NCBI RefSeq assembly: GCF_001746365.1
Contig: NZ_MJAJ01000021.1
Coordinates: forward strand, 41,390-105,389
Length of the DNA stretch: 64,000 nucleotides
From: Streptomyces sp. LUP30
GTDB lineage: Bacteria > Actinomycetota > Actinomycetes > Streptomycetales > Streptomycetaceae
Reading direction: 5' to 3'
Of this stretch, positions 7,435 to 15,908 are shown in pieces. The first letter of the stretch is position 1; each line of letters starts with the position of its first letter. Below the pieces are notes generated by a model. That model saw only the letters and a list, made by a program, of their open reading frames with translations. It did no database searches and was not told the origin of the DNA. The position numbers and the translations under genes were made by a program.

Positions 7435-9702
7435 TTGCCCCGGCGACACCGCCCCACCCTCCGGCGCAGACGCGCCGCCGCTCTCGCGTTGACGACCATC
7501 GGAACCCTGCTGACCCTGGGCGCCCCCACGGGCGCCGCCGCGGCACCCGCCGACCCGGGCCCCTCGCGGATCAGCGCCACGCCACGCGCCGGCGCCGCCG
7601 CGACACCCCTGTCGCCCGCCCGCCGCGCCGCGCTGATCAAGGCGGCGCAGACCGCCGCCGGCGCCACGGCCCAGCGGCTCGCCCTCGGCGCGCAGGAGAA
7701 ACTGCTCGTGAAGGACGTCGTCCAGGACGCGGACGGCACCACCCACACCCGCTACGAGCGCACCTACGCCGGACTTCCGGTGCTCGGCGGCGACCTTGTC
7801 GTCCACTCCGTCGCCGGTCGGACCACCGTGTCCCGGGCGACCGCGGCCACCCTCAAGGTTCCCTCCCTCACCCCGAAGCTCTCGGCGTCGAGCGCCACCG
7901 GCAAGGCGCTCGCCGCCGCGAAGGGCGCGGACGTCGCCGGCGCCTCGACCGGACGCGCGCCGCGTCTCGTCGTCTGGGCCTCGAAGGGCAAGCCCGTCCT
8001 GGCGTGGGAGACCGTCGTCGACGGCGTCCAGGACGACGGCACGCCCAGCGAGCTCCAGGTGGTCACCGACGCGACCACGGGCAAGCCGATCCTCGCCGCC
8101 GAGAAGGTCCACACCGGCACCGGCACCGGCCAGTACGTCGGCACGGTTCCCGTCGGCAGCACCCAGTCGGGATCGACGTACCAGCTCACCGACCCCGACC
8201 GCGCGGGGCACAAGACCTACGACCTGAACCAGGGCACCTCGGGCACCGGGACCCTCTTCACGGACGACAACGATGTCTGGGGCAACGGTCTGCCCGCCGA
8301 CCGCCAGACCGCCGGCGTCGACGTGGCCTTCGGCGCCGCGGCGACCTGGGACTACTACAAGGAGGAGTTCGGCCGCAACGGCATCCGCAACGACGGAGTC
8401 GCCGCCTACAGCCGCGCCCACTACGGCAGCAACTACGTCAACGCCTTCTGGCAGGACAGCTGCTTCTGCATGACCTACGGCGACGGCTCGGGCAACACGC
8501 ACCCGCTGACCGCGCTCGACGTCGCGGCCCACGAGATGAGCCACGGAGTCACCGCCGCCACCGCCGACCTGAACTACTCGGGGGAGTCGGGCGGTCTCAA
8601 CGAGGCGACCTCGGACATCTTCGCCGCCGCCGTCGAGTTCCACTCGCACCTCGCCGCCGACCCCGGCGACTACCTCGTCGGCGAGAAGATCGACATCAAC
8701 GGCGACGGCACACCCCTGCGTTACATGGACAAGCCCTCCAGGGACGGCGCCTCGCGCGACAGTTGGAGCTCCTCCCTGGGCGACCTCGACGTCCACTACT
8801 CCTCGGGTCCCGCGAACCACTTCTTCTACCTGCTCTCCGAGGGCAGCGGCGCCAGGACCGTGAACGGCGTCGCCTACGACAGCCCCACCTCCGACGGCCG
8901 TCCCGTCACCGGCGTCGGCATCGAGAACGCCGCCGCGATCTGGTACCGGGCGCTGACGACGTACATGACGTCGTCGACCGACTACGCCGGCGCGCGCACC
9001 GCCACCCTCCAGGCGGCGAGCGACCTGTTCGGGGCCTACAGCCCCACCTACCTCGCCGTGGCCGACGCGTGGGCCGGCATCAACGTCGGCAACCGGATAG
9101 CCCTCGGCGTCAACCTCGCCCCGATCGCCGACCAGACCAGCGGCATCGGCCAGGCCGTGAGCCTCCAGGTGGACGCCTACACCACCAACTCCGGTGCGGG
9201 CCTGACCTATGAGGCGACCGGACTGCCCGACGGACTGAGCATCAGCCCGAGCGGACTGATCTCCGGAACGCCGACCTCCCTCGGCGACAGCGACGTGTCC
9301 GTCAAGGTGACCGACGGCACCGGCGCGTCCGTCACAGACAGCTTCACCTGGCGGATCGCGTACATCTACGCCAACGGCGCCCGCGTCGACATCCCGGACA
9401 ACGGCGCCGCCGTGGAGTCCCCGGTCACCATCACGGGCCGCGACGGCAACGCCTCCGCCACGACCTCCGTCTACGTCAACATCGTCCACACCTACCGCGG
9501 TGACCTGACCGTCGACCTCGTCGGTCCGAACGGCACCGTCTACTCCCTGCTCAACCGCAGCGGCGGCTCCGCCGACAACGTCGACCAGACCTTCACGGTC
9601 GACGCCTCCGCGCAGCCCCTCGACGGCACCTGGAAACTGCGCGTCCAGGACCGCGCGTCGATCGACGTCGGCTACATCCAGCGCTGGCAGCTCACCCCCT
9701 GA
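7435..9702 (+). CDS. Secreted M4-family (thermolysin-like) metalloprotease with C-terminal Ig-like and P domains
   Basis: A 755-residue zinc endopeptidase precursor. In order: signal peptide (1-37); FTP/PepSY-type propeptide to about 220; M4 catalytic domain with HEMSH (H366, E367, H370) and the third zinc ligand E390 in GGLNEATSD; the transition-state histidine is H454 in DVHYSSG. An Ig-like repeat begins NLAPIADQTSG (about 560-640), and a proprotein-convertase-type P domain (about 650-755) ends the protein. The catalytic set is complete. Translation starts at TTG, supported by AAGGAG six bases upstream. It stands alone and is followed by a strong terminator. It probably acts in extracellular protein breakdown. 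Confidence 0.95.
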   Translation: MPRRHRPTLRRRRAAALALTTIGTLLTLGAPTGAAAAPADPGPSRISATPRAGAAATPLSPARRAALIKAAQTAAGATAQRLALGAQEKLLVKDVVQDADGTTHTRYERTYAGLPVLGGDLVVHSVAGRTTVSRATAATLKVPSLTPKLSASSATGKALAAAKGADVAGASTGRAPRLVVWASKGKPVLAWETVVDGVQDDGTPSELQVVTDATTGKPILAAEKVHTGTGTGQYVGTVPVGSTQSGSTYQLTDPDRAGHKTYDLNQGTSGTGTLFTDDNDVWGNGLPADRQTAGVDVAFGAAATWDYYKEEFGRNGIRNDGVAAYSRAHYGSNYVNAFWQDSCFCMTYGDGSGNTHPLTALDVAAHEMSHGVTAATADLNYSGESGGLNEATSDIFAAAVEFHSHLAADPGDYLVGEKIDINGDGTPLRYMDKPSRDGASRDSWSSSLGDLDVHYSSGPANHFFYLLSEGSGARTVNGVAYDSPTSDGRPVTGVGIENAAAIWYRALTTYMTSSTDYAGARTATLQAASDLFGAYSPTYLAVADAWAGINVGNRIALGVNLAPIADQTSGIGQAVSLQVDAYTTNSGAGLTYEATGLPDGLSISPSGLISGTPTSLGDSDVSVKVTDGTGASVTDSFTWRIAYIYANGARVDIPDNGAAVESPVTITGRDGNASATTSVYVNIVHTYRGDLTVDLVGPNGTVYSLLNRSGGSADNVDQTFTVDASAQPLDGTWKLRVQDRASIDVGYIQRWQLTP

Positions 9703-9718
9703 ACCGACACGGACCACG

Positions 9719-9752
9719 CCGCCGCCCGGGTCTCGCGAGACCCGGGCGGCGG
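9719..9752 (+). terminator. Terminator of the M4 protease gene
   Basis: A perfect 34-bp palindrome with 17-bp arms meeting at 9735/9736, starting 17 bases after the stop codon. In RNA it would form a very stable GC stem with a four-base loop. There is no U tract, as is usual in Streptomyces. Confidence 0.85.
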
Positions 9753-9978
9753 TGCGTGTCGAGGTCGTCCCGGTGACGTGCCCCCGGTGACACATGGGTG
9801 TCGTCCCGATGGCGGGGACCCCCGGCGGCCGGCCCCGTCCTCGCGCGCGGTCGCCGGGTCTGCTCCGGCCCGGGCACCGGCCGGAGGCCGGACGGGTGGG
9901 CAGACGGCGCGGAGGCGGACGGGCGGATCCGCGGCAAGGGGGAGGCGAACGGTCGAGCGGTCCGGACGTAGGCGGGTC

Positions 9979-10680
9979 TCAGGTGCGCCGCGGCGCGGGA
10001 ACGGCGCCGGCCACGAGCTGCGCCAAGGGCGTCCCGCGCGCCCACAGCCGCAGCCGGGGACCGTCGATCAGATAGGTGTGGCCCTCTCGCGCCGCCCAGA
10101 CCTCGTCCCGGTGGGTGAACGCGCCCCGGTGCACGACCAGTCGCAGCGGCGGACCGGCCCGCTCCCGTGACCGCAGCCGCGCCCGGCAGGAGCAGGCCTC
10201 CTCGTCGGGCAGCGGTTCGCCCACGGGGCGGAACGCCACGTCGAGCAGCCGCCCCCGGTCGTCGCGGGCGGCGAGGTGGAGCGCGTCGTGCCGGGCGGGC
10301 GACGACACCCGCCAGCCGTCCCGCCGGAGCATCCTGCCCACGGCGAGCACCAGCGCGGGCATGTCCAGCTCCGCCAACTCCTGGGCCGTGTAGTACCCGC
10401 CGCGCAGCCGAGCGGGCCGACGGGAGCGACGGCGTACGACCGCGCCCACGACCGCGAGCGGCGCCAGGGCCAGCGCACCGGCGGGCCAGCCGAACGCGCG
10501 GCAGACCAGGGCGAGTCCCGCCAGGCCCGCGCCCGCGAGCGCCAGCAGTGCGGTCAGGGCGGGCAACACCTCGCGCAGCCGGGGCCCGTAGCGGCCCGAC
10601 GCACGCAGCTCACGCACCGTCCGGCGGCGGCGCGCCGACGCCGACTCCCCGGCCCGCGCCCGCTCGCGTCCACGTGCCAT
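9979..10680 (-). CDS. Two-span membrane protein with possible degenerate restriction-endonuclease-like domain
   Basis: A 233-residue protein. The first 45 residues are Arg-rich, followed by two hydrophobic segments (about 41-63 and 67-85). The soluble part begins YYTAQELAELDMPALVLAVG and continues MLRRDGWRVSSPARHD, a layout that resembles Mrr-like endonuclease domains tethered to the membrane. The expected catalytic D...ExK pattern is not evident, so activity is doubtful. ATG at 10680 is used; only a weak GGGGGG precedes it. Role unknown; the Mrr resemblance is an inference from pattern alone. Confidence 0.7.
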   Translation of the reverse strand: MARGRERARAGESASARRRRTVRELRASGRYGPRLREVLPALTALLALAGAGLAGLALVCRAFGWPAGALALAPLAVVGAVVRRRSRRPARLRGGYYTAQELAELDMPALVLAVGRMLRRDGWRVSSPARHDALHLAARDDRGRLLDVAFRPVGEPLPDEEACSCRARLRSRERAGPPLRLVVHRGAFTHRDEVWAAREGHTYLIDGPRLRLWARGTPLAQLVAGAVPAPRRT

Positions 10681-10865
10681 CAGGGTCGGCCCCCCAGCCC
10701 ACACACAACGACGTGTACGGGGTGGATACCCGGCTCGTCGGGGGATTGCGCCCGAAAGTCCCTTTTCCGCCACGCCTTGGCCGAAGTGCGTCCAGCGGTC
10801 CTTCGCGGACCCTCCGCCCCCCGGGCGACGGGCCGTTGTCAGTGGTGAGTGACAAGCTGCTGGTC

Positions 10866-11138
10866 ATGGACGAGGTTGAGTTCTTGCGGGGCCGGGTCTA
10901 CGGAGCCGACCACGAGGACGCGGGCCCCCGCCCGGAGCGCACGTACGCGCACCTGGTGGGCGGCCCGCTGGACGGGCTGCTGCTGGACGTCACGGACCGC
11001 TCGGAGCGGGAGCTGCGCGAGGTGGCGCTGACCACGGAGATAGGCCGCTACGGGCCGGGCGGCCGCGCCCTCTACGCCGCGCGCGAAGGCGACGTCAGCC
11101 GCCTCGACTGGCGCGGCGACGCCCCGGGCGTCCTGTGA
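10866..11138 (+). CDS. Small conserved actinobacterial protein, unknown function
   Basis: A 90-residue acidic soluble protein beginning MDEVEFLRGRVYGADHEDA, with HLVGGPLDGLLLDVTD and GRYGPGGRALYAAREG further on. The pattern HLVGGPLDG recurs in small Streptomyces proteins of unknown role. No signal peptide or membrane segment is seen. The start is uncertain: a GTG seven codons upstream is in frame, and neither has a good ribosome site. It is transcribed divergently from the two-span membrane protein gene, 185 bp away. Confidence 0.7.
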   Translation: MDEVEFLRGRVYGADHEDAGPRPERTYAHLVGGPLDGLLLDVTDRSERELREVALTTEIGRYGPGGRALYAAREGDVSRLDWRGDAPGVL

Positions 11139-11211
11139 GGCGAGCGCCGAAGCCGTGGATCCCGTCACCGGAACGATGGCTTCCATCGCGCGCGAATGAT
11201 CAAATGTGCGA

Positions 11212-11544
11212 ATGTCGACCGGATCCACCTCAGCCCCGCTCGCGACCGTCGCACCGACGACCCGTCACGGCTGGCACAAGCTCCTCATCGCGCTCGTCCT
11301 CCTCGGGCGCGTGACGCGCGTCCCGGCGGCGATGGACGCCACGACGGGAGCGACCCCGTCCAGCTGGTGGCTCGTGGTGTGGGAGGTGCTCGCGCTGGTG
11401 CTGGCCGCCTTCGCCGTGAGCGAGTGGGAGATCCTCGCCGCGGCGTCCTGGCGCATGCCCGTGTCGCAGTGGATCTGGCTGGTCCTCTTCCATATCGGTC
11501 TCATCGGGTTCCTGGGCTCTCTGCTGTTCCAACTGCTCCGGTAG
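11212..11544 (+). CDS. Small membrane protein, unknown function
   Basis: A 110-residue protein with two to three hydrophobic segments: LLIALVLLGRV (about 24-34), WWLVVWEVLALVLAAFAV (about 52-69) and WIWLVLFHIGLIGFLGSLLF (about 87-106). No motif points to function. The start at ATG 11212 is chosen over GTG 11206; neither has a clear ribosome site. A small hairpin (CGATGG/CCATCG, near 11174-11188) lies between it and the previous gene. Possible real gene by length, hydrophobic pattern and codon bias. Confidence 0.55.
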   Translation: MSTGSTSAPLATVAPTTRHGWHKLLIALVLLGRVTRVPAAMDATTGATPSSWWLVVWEVLALVLAAFAVSEWEILAAASWRMPVSQWIWLVLFHIGLIGFLGSLLFQLLR

Positions 11545-11603
11545 GGCCTGCTCCGGCCGCTCCGGCGGAGGCGCTCCGGGCCGCTCCGGCGAGGGCGCTC
11601 CGG
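11535..11603. repeat. Six copies of GCTCCGG in 69 bp
   Basis: GCTCCGG occurs at 11535, 11550, 11559, 11573, 11583 and 11597, the first within the 3-prime end of the small membrane protein gene and the rest in the spacer before the chitosanase promoter. Spacings alternate around 9-10 and 14-15 bp. This may be simple sequence slippage. Confidence 0.6.
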
Positions 11604-11694
11604 CAGGGAGAGCGGCGGAGGAGTGGCGGGCGCATCTTCGTTCGATCGTACGAACATGCCTTCGGCAGGGTTACTTCTGCGCCCTGCGCTTGAT

Positions 11695-11707
11695 AGGAAA
11701 CTTTCCT
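11695..11707. promoter_or_regulatory. Palindromic operator of the chitosanase gene (CsnR-box-like)
   Basis: AGGAAACTTTCCT is a 13-bp palindrome (AGGAAA, one base, TTTCCT) 52 bp upstream of the chitosanase start. As I recall, actinomycete chitosanase genes carry a GGAAA-N-TTTCC type operator bound by the ROK-family repressor CsnR; this site fits that pattern. It overlaps a plausible -10 (TAGGAA, 11694-11699) placed 17 bp from TTACTT (11671-11676), as expected for repression. Confidence 0.65.
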
Positions 11708-11759
11708 GTCAGTCGCAACGCAGGATCACCCCACCCCCCACTCCTCACCTGGAGCCACT

Positions 11760-12596
11760 GTGGCGCACATATCCCGGCCGGCCGACGGCCCCGCCCCCGC
11801 CTCCCGCCGCCTCTTCCTCGCTCTTGCCGGCGTCGTGGCGGCCGCCCCTCTGCTCGGCGCCCCGCAGGCGACGGCGGCCCCGGCCGCGAAGGGCCTCGAC
11901 GACCCGGCGAAGAAGGAGATCGCCATGAAACTGGTGTCGAGCGCGGAGAACTCCTCGCTCGACTGGAAGGCCCAGTACAAGTACATCGAGGACATCGGCG
12001 ACGGACGCGGCTACACCGCCGGCATCATCGGCTTCTGCTCCGGCACCGGCGACATGCTCGACCTCGTGGAGCTGTACACCGCCCGCAAGCCGGGCAACGT
12101 CCTCGCGAAGTACCTGCCCGCCCTGCGAGCGGTCGACGGCACCGACTCGCACGCGGGCCTCGACCCGAACTACCCCAAGGACTGGCGCAAGGCCGCCCAG
12201 GACACCGCGTTCCAGCAGGCGCAGAACGACGAGCGCGACCGGGTCTACTTCGACCCGGCGGTCCGCCAGGGCAAGACCGACGGCCTGCGCGCCCTGGGCC
12301 AGTTCGCCTACTACGACGCCATCGTCATGCACGGCGACGGCACCGACCCCACCAGCTTCCGCAACATCCGCAAGCGCGCGCTCGCCAAGGCGAAGCCGCC
12401 GGCCCAGGGCGGCGACGAGACGGCGTATCTGAACGCCTTCCTCGACGCCCGTGTCTGGGCCATGAAGCAGGAGGAGGCCCACAGCGACACCAGCCGGGTC
12501 GACACCGCCCAGCGTGTCTTCCTGCGCAAGGGCAACTTCGACCTCGAACCGCCGCTGGACTGGAAGGTGTACGGCGACAGCTACCACCTCGGCTGA
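11760..12596 (+). CDS. csn: Secreted GH46 chitosanase
   Basis: A 278-residue exported endo-chitosanase that cleaves beta-1,4 bonds in chitosan. A twin-arginine signal peptide (SRRLFLALAG at 15-24, cleavage near ATAAPA) directs it to the Tat path. The mature start is GLDDPAKKEIAMKLVSSAEN, as in Streptomyces GH46 enzymes. The catalytic acid is E63 (SAENSS) and the base D81 (IGDGRGYTAG); their 18-residue spacing equals that of Glu22/Asp40 in the characterised enzyme. Length is normal for the family. The GTG start has GGAG seven bases upstream. Expression is probably repressed through the palindrome at 11695-11707. Confidence 0.96.
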   Translation: MAHISRPADGPAPASRRLFLALAGVVAAAPLLGAPQATAAPAAKGLDDPAKKEIAMKLVSSAENSSLDWKAQYKYIEDIGDGRGYTAGIIGFCSGTGDMLDLVELYTARKPGNVLAKYLPALRAVDGTDSHAGLDPNYPKDWRKAAQDTAFQQAQNDERDRVYFDPAVRQGKTDGLRALGQFAYYDAIVMHGDGTDPTSFRNIRKRALAKAKPPAQGGDETAYLNAFLDARVWAMKQEEAHSDTSRVDTAQRVFLRKGNFDLEPPLDWKVYGDSYHLG

Positions 12597-12634
12597 GCGC
12601 GACGGCGCCGGAACCACCTCCGTGCCCTTTCCGG

Positions 12635-12687
12635 CCGTCGCCCCGGCCGAGCCGCGCACCCGCTGCGCCGGCCGGCCGGGGCGACGG
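12635..12687 (+). terminator. Terminator of the chitosanase gene
   Basis: Perfect 14-bp arms (12635-12648 and 12674-12687) enclose a 25-base GC-rich loop, starting 38 bases after the stop codon. Confidence 0.7.
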
Positions 12688-12762
12688 GCGGGCCCGCGAC
12701 GGCGGCCCCGTGAGTGAGGCGGCTGGGGCGTAGGTGGTGGGTTAGCGGGTAGCCGCGCGGAT

Positions 12763-13242
12763 ATGAACGGGGTAGCAACGAAGGCGGTCCGGATGGCACC
12801 TGTCCCGCCCGATCAGGGATTTTCCTCGACCGAGGGGGCCCCTGCCGAGACGACGGTGGCCCTGGACGGAAAGGACGGCTGCATCGCCCGGGCGCGGCAG
12901 CTGACGGGCGAGTTCCTCACCCGCGTCCAGCGCCGGCAGGGCGTGACCGTGTCCGCCCGGGCCATGGATCTCTCCCAGCTCGTGGTGAGCGAACTGGTGA
13001 CCAACGCCCTCAGATACGCGCCGGGGCCGGTCCTGCTGCAGTTGCGCATCGCCGGCGCCGCCGTGGAGATCGCCGTCTGGGACAGCGACCCGGTGCTGCC
13101 CACCCCGCACGCCCCGGACCCGACGCGGGTCGGCCAGCACGGCCTGGAGATCGTCAGAGCCGTGGCCGAGGGCTTCGCCGTGACACGCGAGCCCATCGGC
13201 AAACGCATCGTCGCCCGCCTTGGTCTGACCGAGGGACGATGA
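12763..13242 (+). CDS. Anti-sigma-factor-type ATP-binding protein (HATPase_c_2)
   Basis: A 159-residue RsbW/SpoIIAB-like GHKL ATPase. The N box is SELVTNALRYAPG, the G1 box VWDSDPVLP and the G2 region VGQHGLEIVRAV, so ATP binding looks intact. Such proteins are numerous in Streptomyces; some phosphorylate anti-anti-sigma factors and bind sigma factors, but most have unknown partners. No sigma or STAS-domain gene is adjacent. An alternative start at ATG 12793 is possible. Sequences of the type GGGTAG occur twice just before and after the first ATG (12748 and 12771), faintly like SigB-type -10 elements, so the transcript may be short-leadered. Confidence 0.87.
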   Translation: MNGVATKAVRMAPVPPDQGFSSTEGAPAETTVALDGKDGCIARARQLTGEFLTRVQRRQGVTVSARAMDLSQLVVSELVTNALRYAPGPVLLQLRIAGAAVEIAVWDSDPVLPTPHAPDPTRVGQHGLEIVRAVAEGFAVTREPIGKRIVARLGLTEGR

Positions 13243-13281
13243 ACGCGACCCCGGGTGCGCGGTCCCGGGACGGCGCAGGCC

Positions 13282-13653
13282 CTACCCGATGAGGGTGGCC
13301 TTCGGACGGACCACGCAGAACTCGTTGCCCTCCGGGTCGATCAGGACCGTCCACGACTCCTCGCCGGTCTGACCGACGTCCGCCCGGCGGGCGCCGAGCG
13401 CGAGAAGGCGCTCGATCTCGCTCTCCCGGTCCTGCGCGCCGCAGGTCAGGTCGAGGTGCAGCCGGTTCTTGACCGTCTTGCGGTCCGTCACCGGCATGAA
13501 GCAGATGCCCACGGGCGCGGACTCGTCCGGCCCGATCACGACCTCCCTCGCCCGCTCGGAGAGGATCCGCCAGCCCAGCGCCCCGGCCCAGAAGCGGGCC
13601 AGACCGGGCAGATCGTGCGCGTCGACGACGATGTGATGGAGGGAGACCGGCAT
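13282..13653 (-). CDS. VOC (glyoxalase/bleomycin-resistance-like) superfamily protein
   Basis: A 123-residue single VOC domain: SLHHIVVDAHDLPGLARFW at the start, ALGWRI, RLHLDLTCGAQDRESEIERL in the middle, and WTVLIDPEGNEFCVV at the end. These are the two beta-alpha-beta-beta-beta modules that make one metal or ligand pocket per dimer. The histidines of VVDAHD and LHLDL and the glutamate of PEGNEF are the likely metal ligands. Specific substrate unknown. It is convergent with the ATPase gene and shares its direction with the MOSC gene 35 bp upstream. Confidence 0.9.
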   Translation of the reverse strand: MPVSLHHIVVDAHDLPGLARFWAGALGWRILSERAREVVIGPDESAPVGICFMPVTDRKTVKNRLHLDLTCGAQDRESEIERLLALGARRADVGQTGEESWTVLIDPEGNEFCVVRPKATLIG

Positions 13654-13688
13654 GCCGTCCAGTGTGCCCCGGCCGGAAAGGGGCGGCC

Positions 13689-14198
13689 TCAGCCCTGGAG
13701 AGGATATGTGTCGACGACGCTGAAGCCTGTCCTGCCCAGGACGAGCACCCCGTCGGACAGCGGCGTGCAGCGCACGCCCCCTTTTCCGCGCAGGGCCCGC
13801 TGCGCGCCGGGCCCCACGGTGACGTCCATCCACGCGCAGGGGCGCGCCGGGCGGTTCACCGCGAAGGCCACCGGGCCCGCCGGGCCGTCGAGCACGATCG
13901 TCGAGCCCACGCAGGAGTCGATGTCGACGCCGCGCAGCAGGATGTTCCGGCGGGTGTGCCGCAGACCGACGGCCGGGTCGATGTGCCGGGGCAGGTGCTC
14001 CGCGGCCATGAAGGTCACCGAGGCGTCCCGGTGGGCCGGGCGGCCGTAGTACCGGTCGCCGACCAGCCCGAGGCCACGACGCACTTGTACGGCGTGCGTC
14101 GACTCGTCCTGCGGGCCGTCCGCCGGGCCGTCGGCCGGACGCCCCGCGAGCCGGTGCGACGCCGAGACCAGCAGCTCCACGATCTCGACCTCGGTCAT
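13689..14198 (-). CDS. MOSC-domain protein
   Basis: A 169-residue stand-alone MOSC domain. Near the start is IVELLVSASHRLAGRPA; the core has GLGLVGDRYYGRPAHRDAS and TRRNILLRGVDI, and the conserved cysteine region is NRPARPCAWMD. MOSC domains bind molybdenum cofactor sulphur or act in N-hydroxylated base reduction; the cysteine of RPCAW is the usual reactive one. It lacks the YiiM-type extra domain. The ATG at 14198 has no evident ribosome site, so the transcript may be leaderless. Confidence 0.9.
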   Translation of the reverse strand: MTEVEIVELLVSASHRLAGRPADGPADGPQDESTHAVQVRRGLGLVGDRYYGRPAHRDASVTFMAAEHLPRHIDPAVGLRHTRRNILLRGVDIDSCVGSTIVLDGPAGPVAFAVNRPARPCAWMDVTVGPGAQRALRGKGGVRCTPLSDGVLVLGRTGFSVVDTYPLQG

Positions 14199-14242
14199 GG
14201 ATGCACTGTAGTCCCGGCGCCGGACATCACCGGTGACTCGTG

Positions 14243-15568
14243 TCAGGGCCGCAGCGGCAGCGTGGAGCAGTTGGACGTGGCCGGCTCGCCGTCGAGCCGG
14301 TCGGCCAGCCAGGCGATCGCCGCGCCCTGGTCCACGAGCAGCGGGGTGAAGTGGTTGATCAGCGCCCGTCCCACGCCGGGCAGGATCACCGGCTTGTACG
14401 TGACGTCGACGCCCTTGGCGCACCAGGCGACGGCCAGGGCCCGCGCCTGCGCGTGCGGCACCAGGTCGTCGGCGGTGCCGGTCGCCACCCGCACCGGCGA
14501 GGCCGGCTCGCGGGCCCCGATGCGCTGGTCGGCCAGGAACGCCTTGAGCGCCGGTTCCGAGGCGACGACCTCGCTGATGGACCGCCCGTCCGTGGTCCAG
14601 GCCGTGCTGCGGGCCGAGTTGTAGGCGAGCAGGGCATCGCCCACGCACATGGTCGACAGGTCCTTGAGGGCGGCCCGGCCGGTCGCGTTGAGGTGGGCTT
14701 CGGCGATGGGCCTGAGCGCGGGGTCGGACTCCAGGAAGCCGTTCACCGACCAGCCCAGCGCGCCGGCCAGGTCGCTGCCGTCGATGGCCTTGGTGACGGC
14801 GACCAGGTCGGCGGGAGGGGCTCCGGCGTAGGTGCCGGCGAGCACGACGTCGGGAGCGTAGGAGGGCTGCAGTTCGGCGGCGGCCGCGGTGGCCCCGCCG
14901 CCCTGGCTGTAGCCGAACAGCGCCACCCGGGAGCCGGCGGTGAGCGAGGTGCCGTCGAGGGAGCGGGCGGCGCGGACCGCGTCCAGGACGGCATGGGCCT
15001 CGTCGACCCGGTTGACGTAGGTGTGCAGCCGGTCCGTCGTGCCGAGACCCGCGTAGTCGGTGACCACGACGGCGACGCCCCGGGCGAGAAGGCGGTAGAT
15101 CGCCAGGTCCTCGTAACCGACGGACAGCGTCTGTCCGTTGACCACGAGCGGGTGTTCGAGGCCGAGGGAGGCGGCGCACTGGTCGCCCTGTCCCAACGTG
15201 CCGGGCGCCAAGGCGACCAGCGGGCGCGCCCCCCTGCCCGTCCAGCGGGCCGACGGTTCGATGTAGGCGCCGGTGACCGCCATGGGCCGCCCGGCGGAGT
15301 CGGTGGACTTGTACATCAGGCGGGTCGCCGTACCGGGCAGCGGTCCGTCGACGCCCGGCAGGCTCAACGCGAGGGGGAGCGGTTCGGAGCGCACCAGGGC
15401 GCCGTCGGCCGCCGGCAGCGAGGCGGGCGGGTCGTAGAAGGTGGGGATGGTGACGCCGCGCGAGACCACGGCGTCCGTGGAGAGCGACGCGTGGGCGGGT
15501 ACGGCGGTGACGCCGAGGCAGGCGGCAGCGGTGACGGCTGCGGCCAGCAGGCGGGTGGGGGCGGGCAT
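14243..15568 (-). CDS. Secreted lipase/esterase (LIP-family alpha/beta hydrolase)
   Basis: A 441-residue exported alpha/beta hydrolase. A signal peptide (1-27, ending VPAHA) is followed by a long catalytic domain. The nucleophile elbow is GYSQGG (S221); the likely acid lies in GTADDLVPH and the histidine in INHF near the C-terminus. The features ALAPGTLGQGDQCAAS and VVVTDYAGLGT match secretory lipases of the LIP family. A final cysteine pair may form a disulphide. ATG at 15568 follows GGAGG at good spacing. It should hydrolyse short- to medium-chain esters outside the cell. Confidence 0.9.
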   Translation of the reverse strand: MPAPTRLLAAAVTAAACLGVTAVPAHASLSTDAVVSRGVTIPTFYDPPASLPAADGALVRSEPLPLALSLPGVDGPLPGTATRLMYKSTDSAGRPMAVTGAYIEPSARWTGRGARPLVALAPGTLGQGDQCAASLGLEHPLVVNGQTLSVGYEDLAIYRLLARGVAVVVTDYAGLGTTDRLHTYVNRVDEAHAVLDAVRAARSLDGTSLTAGSRVALFGYSQGGGATAAAAELQPSYAPDVVLAGTYAGAPPADLVAVTKAIDGSDLAGALGWSVNGFLESDPALRPIAEAHLNATGRAALKDLSTMCVGDALLAYNSARSTAWTTDGRSISEVVASEPALKAFLADQRIGAREPASPVRVATGTADDLVPHAQARALAVAWCAKGVDVTYKPVILPGVGRALINHFTPLLVDQGAAIAWLADRLDGEPATSNCSTLPLRP

Positions 15569-15908
15569 GGCGGACCTCCGGGGAGGGGAGGGCCGAGCCT
15601 TCGTCTGCGGCTCGGACGGCGGACGGCCCGGTGGGGTGCGGGCCGTGACGACCGAGCGGTACGAGGCCTCGGTCGCCCACCGCTGCCCGTACCGCTCTTA
15701 GACGAACTGTCAGGACCGTAGCGAGGGCCGGGTTACCCGGGGTAGCGGTCGGCAGGTTACGTTTCGGTAATATGACTGTCCGGTAGCAAGGCCGAACTCT
15801 TCGCCGTGGCGGTCACGCTCAACGCTCAGAGCGTTCAGTAACGGACCATTAGCGGCAGTTCCCGCCAAAACAAGACCTCGTGGTTGCCTGTCGCTAGCGT
15901 CCCGAGCC
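15569..15908. other. Divergent intergenic region before the membrane protein gene
   Basis: This 340-bp region separates the divergent lipase and membrane-protein genes and should hold both promoters. The only clear element is a 13-bp palindrome CCGGGTTACCCGG at 15728-15740. I see no gene in it. Confidence 0.5.

Noticed and set aside
9979..10680. Restriction-modification gene
   Set aside because: No methylase is adjacent, the protein has two membrane spans and no clear catalytic D...ExK pattern.
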